Shown here: positions 62,462 to 64,000 of the stretch, piece by piece
Numbering within the stretch: position 1 is the first letter of the stretch
Layout of the letters: each line of letters starts with the position of its first letter
DNA from: CATOSP01 sp965237775
GTDB taxonomy: Bacteria; Chloroflexota; Dehalococcoidia; Lucifugimonadales; UBA3495
Direction: 5' to 3'
DNA length: 64,000 nucleotides
Assembly (NCBI GenBank): GCA_965237775.1
Contig: OZ250155.1
Span: 4,712,001 to 4,776,000 of the forward strand
Program-made: the position numbers and the translations under genes
The notes under the pieces: model-generated
What the model saw: only the letters and a program-made list of their open reading frames with translations
What the model was told of the DNA's origin: nothing
Databases searched by the model: none

Positions 62462-63397
62462 TCACTGATACCGGATACGGGGGTCGAGATAACCATAAAG
62501 GACGTCCACGATGAAACTGGCCAAAACGTATATCAGGGCAAAGATCAGGACCAGAGTCTGGACCATAGGGTAGTCCAACCCCTGGATGCTTTGGACCGTT
62601 AACCGGCCCAGACCAGGATAGGCGAACACGGTCTCCGTGATGATCGACCCACCAATAAGCCCCCCAATTTCCAGACCTAAGATGGTGACGACGGGGATGA
62701 GGGCGTTTCGCAGAGCGTGCCGGTAGATAACCATCCTATTGGTGAGCCCCTTCGCGCGGGCGGTCCTTACGTAGTCCTCGTTAAGCACTTCCAGCATCTC
62801 GGACCGGACCATGCGGACGAGCAATGCCATGAACGCCGAGCCCAGAACGAAGCCCGGAAGGATCAAGTGCTTCGCTTGGTCGAACACGCCCTCCCCACTT
62901 CCGAAGGCCGGGAGTATATTCCAAACTACGGCGAATAGCAGGATGAGCATAATCCCCAACCAAAAGTTGGGCATTCCCCGGCCCAGCATTGCGAACAGCC
63001 TGATGACTATGTCGGGGACCTTGTTTCTGTGGAGCGCGGCCAACACACCTAGGGGGATGGACACTACAACGGACCAGACCCAGGCCACCAGGGCTAATTT
63101 AATGGTGTTTGGAAAGAAATCCTTGACGGTCTCAATGGTCGAGCGTCCCGTGACCAACGACGTGCCCAGATCGAATTGAGCGGCTCGGACTACAAAGATG
63201 TAGTATTGTTCATAGAGCGGCTTGTTCAGCCCCCAGAATTCCCGCGTCTCCTCGATGATCTCGTCGGTGGCGTCGTCCGACATCAAGACCAGGGCCGGGT
63301 CTCCAGGGGCCAAACGGGGAAGGAGGAATGCGATTACCGAGATGCCCAGAATGGACACTATGCCGGTAAGCGCTCTCCTTTGTACATACCTTAGCAT
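62462..63397 (-). CDS. dppB: Peptide ABC transporter permease, DppB-type
   Basis: The 311-residue protein has six predicted membrane segments. The N-terminus 'RRALTGIVSILGISVIAFLL' followed by 'LAPGDPALVLM' is typical of DppB/OppB. The coupling loop is 'DYVRTARAKGLTNRMVIYRH' and the end reads 'DVLYGYLDPRIRYQ', the usual DppB tail. It partners DppC to its left and the binding protein to its right (63514 onward), 116 bp upstream. All three lie on the minus strand as one operon in the order binding protein, B, C. Confidence 0.93.
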   Translation of the reverse strand: MLRYVQRRALTGIVSILGISVIAFLLPRLAPGDPALVLMSDDATDEIIEETREFWGLNKPLYEQYYIFVVRAAQFDLGTSLVTGRSTIETVKDFFPNTIKLALVAWVWSVVVSIPLGVLAALHRNKVPDIVIRLFAMLGRGMPNFWLGIMLILLFAVVWNILPAFGSGEGVFDQAKHLILPGFVLGSAFMALLVRMVRSEMLEVLNEDYVRTARAKGLTNRMVIYRHALRNALIPVVTILGLEIGGLIGGSIITETVFAYPGLGRLTVQSIQGLDYPMVQTLVLIFALIYVLASFIVDVLYGYLDPRIRYQ

Positions 63398-63513
63398 CGG
63401 CCTTCCGTTTATGCCGGGCCGTCGGAGCCCTTGTTAGCCCTGCAATCGGCCGTTAAGGCCCGGAGAACCACCGACGGAGCAACTAGCCGTGACATCACCC
63501 GGAGTCAGGGACT

Positions 63514-64000
63514 CTACTGGCCTCGCGCGTTGGGCGCCAACACCGTCTTGTCGTAAAGGATGCTTATGTCTCCCGGCAGGTTAACCAACTCCTGTACCCG
63601 GTCCGAGACGCCATAGAGGTTGGGGTAAGTGAAGATGTGGTAGCAGGCCGGATCGTTGTATAAATAACGCTGGATATCCTGCACCATCGCATCAAACTTC
63701 CCAGGGTCCATCTCCACTGCCATCGCCTCGGTCAATTTCTGGAAATCGGGATGGGTGGCGTGGTACCCGATCTGGTGGCCGATCATGTGGGCGTTGAAGT
63801 TGTGCGGCGGATTGGTGAGACCCCACGAGGTAAGGAATATCTCGTAGTCGCCACCCTTGCGCCGCTGAGAGAATGCAGCGTCTCCCAGGACCTCCAGGGT
63901 CGCGTTTAGCCCCAGTTGTTGCCAGGTGGCTGTCATGAATTCCGCGATTTCCACGTCTTTCGGAGTCCTGCGGGTGCGCGTGATAAACCTGAATTCCATG
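63514..64000 (-). CDS. dppA: Peptide-binding lipoprotein/extracellular solute-binding protein, C-terminal part (continues past window)
   Basis: Only about 162 C-terminal residues are inside the window. They match family 5 solute-binding proteins: 'AEFMTATWQQLGLNATLEVL' (the 'QxxLxxIGIxVEL' helix), 'YEIFLTSWGLTNPPHNFNAH', 'QDIQRYLYNDPACYHIFTYP' and the final 'NLYGVSDRV'. It should capture peptides outside the membrane for DppBC. The frame is open to the window edge; the Met codon at 63999-63997 is internal, not the start. Confidence 0.88.
   Translation of the reverse strand, partial: MEFRFITRTRRTPKDVEIAEFMTATWQQLGLNATLEVLGDAAFSQRRKGGDYEIFLTSWGLTNPPHNFNAHMIGHQIGYHATHPDFQKLTEAMAVEMDPGKFDAMVQDIQRYLYNDPACYHIFTYPNLYGVSDRVQELVNLPGDISILYDKTVLAPNARGQ

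Overview
The window is about 64 kb of high-GC bacterial DNA. The only stretch that reads as ordinary chromosome is the right end, 59.4-64 kb: tRNA-Glu, argC, an endonuclease III gene and a dipeptide/oligopeptide ABC transporter cluster, all on the minus strand. Everything to its left is accessory DNA, full of insertion sequences (IS) and gene remains. The mix of IS630, IS110, IS701/IS4-like and ISAs1 elements and of short dispersed repeats (cores GAGCTTGTCGAAGG and CCCCCGT-GAAA-ACGGGGG) fits an uncultured Chloroflexota (Dehalococcoidia or SAR202-like) genome. That is inference only; no rRNA or phylogenetic marker in the window settles it.

Layout. (1) 1-16.4 kb looks like a defence island: a RecQ-UvrD fusion helicase cut by the window edge, two tandem response regulators without a phosphoacceptor Asp (one broken), two IS630 copies, a small gene split by an IS701-like element, a 1343-residue nuclease-STAND ATPase and a SIR2-family protein, ending in a 151-bp MITE. 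(2) 16.6-22.6 kb is a transposon pile-up: IS110, an IS701-type element interrupted by an IS630-type element, and an IS4-like element. (3) 22.6-43.2 kb looks like an integrated element. It has a P4-type tyrosine integrase at the right, an AlpA-like regulator, a frameshifted DUF3987 protein, a replication-relaxation-like protein, a UvrD-like protein that has lost its ATPase residues, a ParB-domain DNA methyltransferase, two Zn-ribbon/HTH proteins (one fused to NADAR) and scrambled remains (nucleotidyltransferase, IstB, amidase, IS110). (4) 43.2-58.6 kb is a second defence-like zone: a DUF433 antitoxin, a third IS630 copy carrying another MITE, a SNF2 helicase preceded by two overlapping tiny membrane-protein genes, a ribbon-helix-helix protein, a TIR-like gene truncated by an IS, a conserved hypothetical gene, ISAs1, and a truncated arylsulfotransferase gene. 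(5) 59.4-64 kb is the housekeeping segment.

The main themes are possible anti-phage modules (STAND-nuclease with SIR2; micro-membrane proteins with SNF2 helicase; NADAR fusion; TIR-like) and a clear record of transposon decay. That record includes tandem duplications, short palindromic inserts shared by copies of one element, MITEs assignable to their parent IS, and one host reading frame that can be restored by removing an IS with its target duplication. All functional calls come from reading motifs by eye; no database search was run.
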